Position numbers and translations under genes: made by a program. The notes below the pieces were generated by a model that saw only the letters and a program-made list of their open reading frames with translations, was not told the origin of the DNA and made no database searches. Positions 1 to 9,800 of a stretch of 64,000 nucleotides of DNA are shown here, in pieces. How positions within the stretch are numbered: the stretch's first letter is position 1; each line of letters opens with the position of its first letter. Location: assembly GCF_017916325.1 (NCBI RefSeq), contig NC_090164.1:479501-543500 (forward strand), written 5' to 3'. The DNA comes from Leishmania martiniquensis (taxonomy: Eukaryota; Euglenozoa; Kinetoplastea; Trypanosomatida; Trypanosomatidae).

Positions 1-14
1 CGAATGATGCGCTG

Positions 15-2189
15 ATGTCGATGTCGCCGCTGAACTCGGTAACCGGCGCCGTTGCCTGCGACCCGAAGGAGCGGTCTGCCGCGCTCCGCCGAGTCGAGGA
101 CCTGCTGTGCACGGGTCAGCGCGTGGAGGCAGTCGAGGCCGCCCTCGCGGCGCATCTGTATGTGCACGCGCTGCTGATCTCCATGATGTGCCCGGCGAAG
201 GACTTGTACCTTCGCAGTGTGCAAGCGGTCATGCAGCAGGAGCTTTTAATCACGTCTCCGCTGGCCCACGCCTACAGCCTGTTCAACGAGATGCCGCTCC
301 CCCCCTTGGCCCTGCCGCCTCCGAGGGCAAATGAGGAGGCCGTGGAGGGGGCCGCGGCAGGTGAGGGAAGAGGCATGCCTGAGGCTGCCCAGCAGCCGCA
401 GCCGCAGTCCAAGCGGCATCAGGAGATCTTCCTGCGCGATCAAGCGATGCTGCAGCAAACGTGGCGCCGCCACGCTGCAGTTTTGCTTGCCAACTTCACT
501 CGCCACAGCGGGGATGGCCTGCTGCAGCTTGCGATGACGCTCGAGCAGCTTCACCTCGTCGTGGAGGCGCACACGTGCTTGCTGCTGCTGCACCTCACCC
601 CGCTCGGCACGGCGGGTCCGGCCCGCGCCGGTGCGGAGCCTCTACCTCCAGCATCCTCTCTAACTCCAGAAGATGTGGAGGATCTGCTGCCACGCCCCGA
701 CCAGCGGCAGATCATGGGGGAGATACAGCGACACATTGGCATCGTCGGCGGCATGTACCATCCCACGCAGGGTTGCCGTGCAAGCTTCCTGACGCCTGTC
801 AAGACGCTACTGACGCAGCTGGTGCACCTGGTGAGTGCGCTGCTTGATGCGCGGGCGCCACCATTGTTGCTTCCTGAGTCCGCTGATCCGCCAGTGCCGT
901 TTCATGGGCTACCACATGGCCAGCCTCAAAGCGATGTTGGGTACCGCATGATGCAGGTGCTGTGGCTGCGCGAGCTGGGGCTTGGCACGGAGGCGGGGCA
1001 AGCGCTACACGCACTTCTACAACGCATGCCGCCACCGATGGCCTTCTCCCTCCGTACGCCGCCACGTACGCTCAATGAGCTCGTGTACCTCTTCGGTGGG
1101 GTACCGCCACCGTCACCGCCGCTACCACCAGATGCCGCAGACACCGCTACCGCTGCGAGTAGGGGTGAGCCGGCCTCTCAGAGAGAGACAGCCACGCAGC
1201 AGCCTTCCCCATTCACCTCCGCTGAACCCTCATCACACTCGCGCGAGAAGCTGCAGCAGGCCGCCGACAACGCCGCTGGCGAGGTACCAAACACAGCTAT
1301 ATCACCGTCGATGCCCGCCACCTCAGAGGAGCACCATATGGGCCCGTCGCCACCCCAGAACCCCCAGCAGCGACCAACAGGTGCCCCGCAGCTCCCTCTC
1401 TCGCTCAACGGCGCGCCGCCGCCGTCCTCGTCGCCTGGCACCGCCGCCACCCAGCTAACGCGTGATGAGCGTGCAGCTGCTCTCCACCCGCCAGAGCAGC
1501 CAGCACCATCCAAAGTAACTTCCTTGCACCAGCTACAGGCTCAGAGACAGTCGCTTCCGCCCCCTCAGCTAGCGGCACCAACGACTGCGGGCAACGCCGG
1601 CGCCAAGGCTGCTCAGGCACCAGCTGCCAGCAAGCTGAAACAGCCCGCACCACGTCGCGCACGCTCGCTCGATGCCCTGCGCAACTTTCTTTTTCGGCGC
1701 GGTAATAGTGAGGCGGCTGGCGAGGAGAAGACGAACGAGGCGAAGCCGATGCACCTTGACACAGAGAAGCCACCAACCTTTGACTCGGTGACAGGCAGAT
1801 GGCTGTTCGAGGAGACGGAGGAGGAGAGGCGCCTGCGAGAGCTCGCCAAGGCAGGCCCGCCCAAAATGGCACCCAAAGCAGGTGCCCCCACCGCTCCGGC
1901 TGGGGCTGCGGGGCTGACTTCCGCTGCCGCACCTGGCCCAGCGCCGCTGGAGGCGGCGCTGCTGCAGCAACCAGCACCGGGCACTGCACGGCAGCCTGGC
2001 CCAGGGCGCGCTGGGCCAGGTGCTCCAGCCCCTACCCATACCGGGGGAGGTGTGCCAACACCTCGCCCGGCCGGCGGTGTCCACGCCGTTGTCGGCCGTA
2101 ATGTGCTGCAGCCAACGATGGCCGGCCGTGGCGCAGCGCGGCCACGTGGGCGGCTGCAGTACGTTGACATGTTTAACAGCATCGGATAG
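15..2189 (+). CDS. Sec16-like COPII coat assembly scaffold, 3' part (5' end outside window)
   Basis: Sec16 organises ER exit sites and scaffolds COPII coat assembly. The reading frame stays open to base 1, so the ATG at 15 is probably internal and the gene is 5'-truncated by the window. The first ~345 visible residues are helical and resemble the Sec16 central conserved domain: an early helix pair (EDLLCTGQRVEAVEAALAA, then YVHALLISMM), a segment containing SPLAHAYSLFNE, and the WRRHAAVLLANFTRH helix followed by a segment ending in EAHTCLLLLHL. A Pro/Ser/Gln-rich linker of ~200 residues follows. Near residue 560-600 comes the short motif RSLDALRNFLFRR with PPTFDSVTGRWLFEE, which resembles the C-terminal conserved segment of Sec16 (KxHLG...YD...WV). 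The tail is Ala/Pro/Gly-rich. Assignment rests on remembered family patterns; another ACE1-fold coat protein is the main alternative. Confidence 0.7.
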   Translation: MSMSPLNSVTGAVACDPKERSAALRRVEDLLCTGQRVEAVEAALAAHLYVHALLISMMCPAKDLYLRSVQAVMQQELLITSPLAHAYSLFNEMPLPPLALPPPRANEEAVEGAAAGEGRGMPEAAQQPQPQSKRHQEIFLRDQAMLQQTWRRHAAVLLANFTRHSGDGLLQLAMTLEQLHLVVEAHTCLLLLHLTPLGTAGPARAGAEPLPPASSLTPEDVEDLLPRPDQRQIMGEIQRHIGIVGGMYHPTQGCRASFLTPVKTLLTQLVHLVSALLDARAPPLLLPESADPPVPFHGLPHGQPQSDVGYRMMQVLWLRELGLGTEAGQALHALLQRMPPPMAFSLRTPPRTLNELVYLFGGVPPPSPPLPPDAADTATAASRGEPASQRETATQQPSPFTSAEPSSHSREKLQQAADNAAGEVPNTAISPSMPATSEEHHMGPSPPQNPQQRPTGAPQLPLSLNGAPPPSSSPGTAATQLTRDERAAALHPPEQPAPSKVTSLHQLQAQRQSLPPPQLAAPTTAGNAGAKAAQAPAASKLKQPAPRRARSLDALRNFLFRRGNSEAAGEEKTNEAKPMHLDTEKPPTFDSVTGRWLFEETEEERRLRELAKAGPPKMAPKAGAPTAPAGAAGLTSAAAPGPAPLEAALLQQPAPGTARQPGPGRAGPGAPAPTHTGGGVPTPRPAGGVHAVVGRNVLQPTMAGRGAARPRGRLQYVDMFNSIG
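1996..2019 (+). repeat. Perfect 9-bp inverted repeat inside the Sec16-like CDS
   Basis: CTGGCCCAG and CTGGGCCAG are separated by GGCGCG. The repeat encodes part of the Gly/Pro-rich tail and may simply reflect the repeated Gly-Pro codons there. Confidence 0.5.
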
Positions 2190-3449
2190 CTCCTCCCATG
2201 CACTTGAAGGGAAAGGAAGTTGTACGCAGACGGGACTGGTGCCCACGATGAGTGCAGAGTGAGTGCGTGAACCGCGTAGCAAGAGGCGAAGCCGCACACC
2301 CACCCCTCCAATAAAAGGGCGCGATGTGTGAGTGGCGGTGCCGTTGTGCTGACGTATGGGGTAAGTCCTGTTGCGTGCCGCTTCACCCGTCTATCAGTGC
2401 GGAGGAGAGGCGAAAGCTCCCGCCTACGCGCCCAAGCGCGCTTTTGCTCGGCGGTCGTTGGTCTATCGCCGATTCTCCAGAGAACGCTGTGGCACGCAGG
2501 TGTGTGTGTGTGTGTGTATGGTGGTGGTGGGGGGCGTTGCCACCTTTCCTATGTGAGGCCGTTCCTTACCCTTTGGCTCTTGCTTTGGGCTCATTCTTTC
2601 CGTCCATGACTCTCTCTCTGTCTCTCTGCCTCTCTCCACCTCGTATGGCCTCACTGCTTCGCGACACTTCGGGCTGGGGACAGTGATGACACGCACCCCA
2701 AAAACAACAGAAAAAAAACAGCAGCAAAAAAGTGGCATACTTATAGACGGGGAGAGAGAGGGCGTCACATCGGGGGGTGGGCATGCGTGTAGGTGCGTGC
2801 TTGCATGAAGCGGCTTTGGCCGAGATGCCAGCCGTTGCGCGTGTGCTAGCCCGCGCCCCTCGCGGCACCTTTCCTCTCTTCGAGCGGTTTCGTGATACGG
2901 TGCATGCGTGCTGACGTGTAGAGGGCCCCATGTTTTGTTCTGCCTTTGTGAGGAGGCCGCCGTGCGTTCGCCGCTTTCTCGCTTTTTGGAGAAGGGGACA
3001 GTGGGCCATCTTAGCGAGGAGAAGTTTGGCCGACGCGGCCCCTCTCGTTATCCACGGCTTCCCTTCGTTGTTTCCGTGCATGCGCACTCTTCGCTTTACT
3101 GCCCCCTTTGCCGCCTTCCTCATCTCTTCATGTGCGGCATGCGGCAGATCTACGCCACATCACAGCAAACGAGAATCCCACATAAAAATTCACAAAGTGA
3201 ATAGCGACCCAGCATCACCACAGCCATTGCGCGCATTCGCTCAACTCAAGCAAGAAGGCCCACGGGCTCACAGCGCACCCACGCGGTCCAGCAGCTTCTC
3301 TCTCTTTATTTCTGCCCTTTTAATTCATTCTCTCCGACGTGCACGCCTGCCACGTTTTTTTTTCTTCTCGTCAAGGCACTGAAGGCTCCTGAGATAAAAG
3401 TATATCTATATATATATTTCTAAGCATCTTTCCTCCCTTTCTTACCGCA
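2190..3449 (+). other. Intergenic spacer between Sec16-like and Hsp70-TPR genes
   Basis: No credible ORF on either strand. It contains a (GT)n run with GGT repeats around 2502-2532, several CT-rich stretches, poly(A) runs near 2700-2730, and an AT-rich run at 3400-3420 just before the next gene. It presumably holds the Sec16-like 3' UTR and poly(A) site and the short 5' UTR of the next gene. Confidence 0.7.
3355..3375 (+). promoter_or_regulatory. Putative spliced-leader acceptor for the Hsp70-TPR gene
   Basis: A T-rich polypyrimidine tract (3355-3370) is followed by AG at 3374-3375. This predicts a 5' UTR of about 74 nt. Confidence 0.5.
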
Positions 3450-5792
3450 ATGAGCGCCACGGACGCACCGATCACAGGCGCGGGGGCCTCGCCAGCGTCT
3501 CCAACGACCCCACCATCCCCGCCCAATTCCCCGACTACCATCCCGGCTTCACCAGCAACCGTTTCCACGTATACGGTCGGTATCGATATTGGCTCCGCCA
3601 CCACTCGCGTGGCTCTCTTGAATTCAGCCAAGCCGATGCCGACGATCGTACGCAATGCCCTGGGCAACGAGGCCACGAGCACCGTGGTGTCGTTTGCCGC
3701 GAATGAGGCTCGCTCTTTCGGCGAGAACGCGGCGGCGCGGCAGGTGACAAAGGCGTCTGAGACCATTGTCGACCTTGCGCCGTGGATCTTTGGCTACACA
3801 TCGGGGGAGCAGGTGCCGACGGACGCCGCCGTGTCACTGCAGGTGATTTCACCCGCCACAGCCATGTCTGAGGCGGCTGTGTTGAAATCTCGGCAGCTCG
3901 GCACGCAGGAGCACTTCACCCACCCTGCGCAGGTGGCCGCCTTCTACATCAAGTCGCTCCTGCACTTCTTACCAGATAAGGAGATGATGCGAACTTCTCC
4001 GGTCTGCTTGGCTGTGCCGTCCGCAGCAAGCGCTGCCTCGTTTGAGGCGCTTCGCCAAGCCACGCTTCTCGCTGGCGTCCCGCAAGAAAACGCGATCATC
4101 GCTCACTCGGACGAGGCCACCGCTGTGTACTTTCATCACCTCCAGTACAGAAGCCTGCCCACGACACACGACGGTGCCGCAGTGCCAGTGGTACTGATCG
4201 ACATTGGACAGAGCTGCTCTGTCGCCTCCCTCATCCTTGCCTCTCAGTCGCGCGTGGAGAAAGTGGATTGCCAGACGCTGCGCATGGGCAGCGAGTACAT
4301 CGACGCGCTTCTGTGTAGCCACGTGTACGGTGAGCTGGATAAGAAGTTTGGGGCGGCGGCAGCACCCCTGCGCGGTGATGTCAAGTCCTTTCGCAAGATC
4401 TTGCGCGAGTGCCGAAAGGCCAAGGAGGTGCTCTCGACGACGGATGAGACACGTGTGCAGCTAGAGGGTCTGCGCGGCGACATGGACATCACCGTTTCCG
4501 TCACGCGTGCAATGATGGAGGAGGCGGCGCTGCCGTTCCTGCAGGCGGTGCGCGCGATGCTCACGGCCATCAAGGAGAGGTTGCCGACGCCGAACGGGCC
4601 GGAAGACGGTACGCCCGTAGCCGCCGTCGCCCCCCGCGTTGAGGTGATTGGCGGCGGATGGCGCACAGTGTGCGTTACCGAGGCCATCAGGGAGGTATTC
4701 GGCATCACGCGTGTGGGTGTATCGCTCGATGCGAACCTGAGTGTGGCGGAGGGCAGCGCGATTCTTGCTGAGGTGCGCCGATTGACGAGGGCAACGCGGC
4801 AGCCGCAGGACGAGGAGCAAGCTGCCCAAGCCGCCGCCGCGTCGGCAGTTGCGGAGGCTCACCAAGTCGAACTCATCGGCTTTGAGATTCTCGATGTGAA
4901 CTCCCCCATTAACCGACCGCTCTCCGAGGCGGCTGTGGCGGCCGTGGCGGAGTGGATGGCAATGGAAAAGCAGATGGAGGAGAGCGACGCCCAGATCAAC
5001 GAGCGACTAGCCGCACTGAATCAGCTGGAGTCGTACATTCTCCAGACCCTCACCGCCGTCGACAACTGCGCTGCGTCGAGCGAGCGAAAGACCGAGATGC
5101 GGGCCTACATAGAGGATGTCGACGCGTATGTGCGCAACGAGGGCGATGAGGCGAGCAAGGTGGAGCTGAGCGATAAACTGGCGGAGGTGCAGTCCCACGT
5201 CACGGAGCACTTTCCTGAGCTATCATCGTACTACGAGAGCGTGCGGGCGCAGGAGAAGAAAAAGGAGGAGGAGTTGGTGAGACTGAGTAAGGAGCGGCAG
5301 GAGGACGAGTGCGATTTGAAGAGTGACCCACAGCGCCTGCGTATGGCCCAGAAGCGGCGTGAGCAGGGGCAGGGCTTGTTCAAAGAAGAGTGCTGGGCTG
5401 AGGCGCAGACGCGTTTTGTGCAGGCGCTCTCCATCCTCGGCCAGCTCTACGACACGAGCAGCGAGGAGAACAGGACGAAGAAGCACGAAATCTCCCTCTC
5501 GTGCTACCTCAACATTGCCTCCTGCAGCGTCAAGCTTGGGCTTTGGAAGAACGCGGTGAACAACTGCACTCACGCGCTCGACCTCGTGCCAGACCACCCG
5601 AAGGCGCTCTTCCGCCGCGGGCAGGCCTACAGCGCGTTGAAGGAGTACAAGGAGGCGGTGGCGGACCTGGAGAAGGCCAAGGCGGCTTCACAGGACGATC
5701 CGGCTGTTGTGGCGGAACTGAACAGGGCCAAGGCGGCTTTGGAGGCTGAGAAGGCGAGGGAGAAGAAGATGTTCGCGAAGATGTTCTCGTGA
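3450..5792 (+). CDS. Hsp70/Hsp110-type ATPase domain protein with C-terminal TPR domain (780 aa)
   Basis: Predicted chaperone or co-chaperone. After a Pro/Ser/Thr-rich leader, the Hsp70 nucleotide-binding fold starts with phosphate loop 1, GIDIGSATTRVA (residues 44-55). It continues with phosphate loop 2 (VLIDIGQSCSVAS) and the adenosine motif (EVIGGGWR), ending near residue 445. The region that should follow, the ~150-residue beta-sandwich substrate-binding domain, is not recognisable. The sequence passes almost directly to a helical segment (LNQLESYIL) resembling the Hsp70/Hsp110 lid. Residues ~630-780 form a three-repeat TPR with the clamp-like pattern seen in FKBP51/52-type proteins (KRREQGQGLFKEE, YLNIASCSVKLGLW, KALFRRGQAYSALKEY) and an FKBP-like ending (EKKMFAKMF). 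Such clamps bind the EEVD tails of Hsp90/Hsp70. The ATG at 3450 is the first after the acceptor. The domain content is clear, the cellular role is inferred. Confidence 0.85.
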   Translation: MSATDAPITGAGASPASPTTPPSPPNSPTTIPASPATVSTYTVGIDIGSATTRVALLNSAKPMPTIVRNALGNEATSTVVSFAANEARSFGENAAARQVTKASETIVDLAPWIFGYTSGEQVPTDAAVSLQVISPATAMSEAAVLKSRQLGTQEHFTHPAQVAAFYIKSLLHFLPDKEMMRTSPVCLAVPSAASAASFEALRQATLLAGVPQENAIIAHSDEATAVYFHHLQYRSLPTTHDGAAVPVVLIDIGQSCSVASLILASQSRVEKVDCQTLRMGSEYIDALLCSHVYGELDKKFGAAAAPLRGDVKSFRKILRECRKAKEVLSTTDETRVQLEGLRGDMDITVSVTRAMMEEAALPFLQAVRAMLTAIKERLPTPNGPEDGTPVAAVAPRVEVIGGGWRTVCVTEAIREVFGITRVGVSLDANLSVAEGSAILAEVRRLTRATRQPQDEEQAAQAAAASAVAEAHQVELIGFEILDVNSPINRPLSEAAVAAVAEWMAMEKQMEESDAQINERLAALNQLESYILQTLTAVDNCAASSERKTEMRAYIEDVDAYVRNEGDEASKVELSDKLAEVQSHVTEHFPELSSYYESVRAQEKKKEEELVRLSKERQEDECDLKSDPQRLRMAQKRREQGQGLFKEECWAEAQTRFVQALSILGQLYDTSSEENRTKKHEISLSCYLNIASCSVKLGLWKNAVNNCTHALDLVPDHPKALFRRGQAYSALKEYKEAVADLEKAKAASQDDPAVVAELNRAKAALEAEKAREKKMFAKMFS

Positions 5793-6852
5793 GTGGAGGA
5801 ATGGCATGACAGGCTGGGTGCGTTTGCATCTCGAAGGCTTTTATGGGAGCACACGTGCGCATTACTGTGCGCGTGTAAGTGTGGTCAGCATCTCTGCGCC
5901 CTCTCTTTTTTTCTTCCGTTTCGCTGACGATCGCCACTTTTGCCGTCTCGCTGCAAAGTGAGCCGAAACGCACCGTCAGCGTCGCAGGCCGCCTTCGCGC
6001 TGCAGGTTGGAGTGCACCCGCGCAGACAGACTCTTCCATTCACTTCCATCGTGAAGGGAACCTCCCCTCTTCCCCAAAGAAGAGCCGCAGTAACAACAAA
6101 AAAAAGACGGAACACAAAAGATTCAGCATCGATACTGCAAAGGGGGGAGGCAGGTGCTCTTTTCGGGGGTGGGTGGGTGGGGAGGCGGCGACTCCAACGC
6201 CAGAAGCGTACCCACTGACACAAGTGAACGGTTCTCCCCCCTTCCCAACAAGATGAAGAAGAGCATTACATTCACGCATCCCTGCGATAAGGGGAGGGGT
6301 GGGAGGAGGGGAGGGAGGACACACAGCTTGTCGGCGGCAACTAGTCCGCGGCCTCCCCCCACCCCTCCTTCCTCGCTTGCTGGAGAGAGAAAAAAAGGAA
6401 CTTTGCGGCTCATTCACGCGCTGACAGGGTAACGCCATCACTCTGCTTCTTCGCCGCAAAAGAGAAATGTAATAGTCGGGGTACATTTTCCTTTGACCAG
6501 CTGGAATGCAATCCCATCACTGCATGCCGCCGTTTTCTTTTTTTTCGGCCTCTCTGCGCTCGTCTGTAAGAGCCTGTCGGCACCCCTCCACTTCCTTCTC
6601 TTTCCCCCCTGCCGCGCTTCCTGAGCCCACAGGCGCCATCGCCCCTTTCCCGTCTCTCCTTTTCTTTTCATCTGCACAAGATTCTCTGCTGCACAGCGCC
6701 GCCCTTCTTGGCCTCTGTGCCCCCTCGTCTCTCTTTCTCTCTCTCTTCCTCTCCCTCCTCTTCTCCATGAGTGTGACGGCACTCGACCGAAGCCTCGCCT
6801 TACATCTTTGTCGGCATCGTGGATCATACGAAAGGACAACAGGAGTCGTGAA
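5793..6852 (+). other. Intergenic spacer between Hsp70-TPR gene and the 1942-aa ORF
   Basis: About 1.06 kb with no convincing ORF. Purine-rich and G-rich stretches around 6140-6380 alternate with CT-rich tracts. The last 250 bases are strongly pyrimidine-rich and lead into the acceptor of the next gene. Confidence 0.7.
6728..6771 (+). promoter_or_regulatory. Putative spliced-leader acceptor for the 1942-aa gene
   Basis: A near-continuous CT tract (6728-6766) is followed by the first AG at 6770-6771. This predicts a 5' UTR of about 81 nt. The ATG at 6767 overlaps the acceptor and is out of frame with the gene. Confidence 0.55.
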
Positions 6853-9800
6853 ATGCCGTCCACGTATGCTCATGAGCCCGATTCGCGCGCACTCGAAGCC
6901 ATCACGCGGTGCATTTCTGCCCTGCAGAGCTCGACGGTGCAGTCGTGTGCTGCCCTCTTTAACACACATGACGGTTGTAAGCATTCTGCATTATCTTCAC
7001 ACGCGAGGGTGCGGAGGGTGCGGAGGGAGGCGGGGGAGGCGCACCTTTCGAGTAGCGCAAGTGACTCGCCGCCGAGCATGCGGCGGGCGGCTACGATGCA
7101 CCCAAACGGGTGGCTCAAGGCCGCACGACCGGCCCCTGTTTCTGAGGTCTCTGCGCCGCCTTCACCCCTCTCGAGGCACGCGGCGCATCTAGAGAGCAGC
7201 GCATCTCGAACCTGGATGCGATTGGCAGAGGAAGAAGTAGGAGCGAAGGAGTGTGCGCTGAGGAGGGGCATCGACCTGAACGCACCGGATATGAGGCATG
7301 GGAAGACTCGCCATGCACAGTTTGCCCAGTCTTGCGTGTACGGGAGCTTTGGCTCCTCACAGGAAGAGGGGGACTCGGTCAAGGTCGATCCCGACAGCAG
7401 GGGCATTCACCTGCCATGCTTCTGCACCTGCGGGACACTACACAGTGCTTTCCATGCGTCTTCCCGCGAGACTGCGGCGCGAGGAGTATCGCCTTCACCG
7501 GCGACTCTCTCTCACCAGCAGCGCCAACCGCCATCACTGCCCCCATCATGGGCGCAGGCAGCTTCAGTTGGTGCTAGACAGGGGTCCGATTCACACCCCC
7601 TCGAACTGAACCTTAGTGCTGAAATTCGCAGAGAGAGGCGGCGCTGTACCTTCTCACTGAGCGTCTCCAAAGAAACTGCCACATCGCGTGTCTCACGAAC
7701 CGATGCTACACTGTCTGCCGATGATGTGTGCAACGCTCTCGGTTCGAAATTTGCGCAGGTGACGTCGCGAAGGCACCGCTCACATCTAGCGCAGGAGTGG
7801 AAACCGAGCTCCAGGGAACAGCATGGGGGCTCTTGGCTGACTCGGTGGATGATGCCGCAAGGAGGGGAAGTACCTCTTGCATCGCTGCCGCCAGAGGCGG
7901 CGCGCAAGTGCACCTCCGCATCTTCCATGGGATCCTCCCGCTCTCCGCCATCGGTCACCGTGGCTGTGGCGCACAGCGGTAGAAGCGTGGCGTCGTGCGA
8001 CACGGAAGCCTTGCAGCCATCCGTGCGTTATGCAGGCGCATGCGTGTCTCTGCCAAACTCGAGCGCATCTGTTTCGTCTTGCTCGTCTTACTCTGTGCCC
8101 TTTGTGGAGCGTGGCGGCCGTCACAGGACCTGCCGCATGACCACAATGCGCCGTGGCGACCGCAAAGAGGACGGGAGGCTGGAGGTAAATGGCAATGGCG
8201 GCGCCAAGGCTCCCTCACATACTGCGCCTGCAGCGACCGTGGCCGCAACAGCAGGGCACGTGGTGCACAACACAAGGCAGCGCCCGTCCGACGCTCTGTA
8301 CGACTCGTCTCCGCTGCCGCGAGCTCCGCAACAGGAGGAGGCGGAGCGACTGTGGCTCTCGCCGTCCATGGCAGCGCTGGACGATGAGTCGCCATGGCCA
8401 CTAATAATCAGCAGCGGCACGAACCCCTCCTGCGACTCCACGGTGGGGCCCACCCGCAGGACTCCGCCACGACTGGCGCGTGCCCCCCGTAGCTCGGCCA
8501 ACACGCGTCTTCTCAGCGCGACGTCATTGCTGTGGCTGCAGAGACACCCCGCGGACAGAGGAACCGATGCTGCCAAGGGAATTTCGGTGCAGCCGACTTT
8601 AGATCGCACGCAGCGCGCTCCGTCGGAGACGCTGGCACCGGCAGATTGTGCATCTTCTCAATTGGATGCGTCTACTCCATCAGGTCTGGAGCGGTGTTCC
8701 CTGCCGATGGCGTCGGCACCTCTGCTAGACGCCTCTGTGGACGCCTGCGCGGCGAACGAGGCCTCGCCAGCTCCCTTCACGAGTCGCTCAAGTCGTCTCT
8801 CCTCACCCTCGGCTGCTGACGCTGCTGCTGTTGGTGGGGCTCACGTCGTGTCTGTTGCTGCGTCGCCGGGGCCGACACGCAGAGGCAAGAGCTCGAGCGC
8901 GTGGTGTACAGAGGCCTGTTGCACCTCAGCAGCACCGTCTTGTGCCCTCGCGCCGGCGCCCACCCATATTGCCATTTCGGCAAAGGTTGACTTGTCTCTC
9001 GCTGACGCGGCTACGACGCTGCCCGATGTGCTTTCAGGGCCAGCAACAACGAGCACTTGTGCGGAGCGTGAACAGCATCCTCGACCGCCGCCGCTGTCTT
9101 CGTGGCCCCTCGAGTCTTCACCAGTCGCCGATGTGCAGCGTATGGGTGGCGTGCCGCCGCGGTCCCTATCGCCCTGCAACACCAGCGAGGAAGGGTCAGC
9201 CTCAGGGAGACGTGGAGACACTCCGCCAGCGCCACCGGCGCGCGCAGGGAATTCCCTTTACCACCTTCCAAGACGCGAGCCGTCTATAAATCAGGACAAC
9301 AGCAAAGTTCAGAGTTCGGCTGAGAACCGTACCGCGTCTCTCACGTCCGCTGGAACGGACCCTCGCGATGTGGCTCGGCCAGTGGAGTCAGCTGCAGGTG
9401 TGGCTGAGGGAGCAGCGGGAGTACGAACTGGCCGGCTGGGTAGAGGAGAGGAGGAGACCCTCAGCCATGCCGTTGAGCGGCAGTATGTTGGCCCACAACG
9501 GGAGCTGATCGATACAGCTGATGGACCGGTGACAAGGGCGCGTGGGATGGAGGGCTACGTGGGAAGAGACGAGCCCACATGCGCAATCGGTGACATCTCG
9601 GGCAGCCTCTTGGGCGAGGGAGGTCAGGAGCGGCAACGCCTGCAGCCGCATCCACAACAGCAGCAGCAGCGCCGCTACCTGATGTACGTGTCTCCAACGA
9701 CTTCCAGCGCATCACCGCTCAACCAAGACGGCGTAGCGGCTGCGGCTACACGTCGGCGAGAATTCGGCATACCGTTGTCTGCGCCACTTGCCGTCTCCCC

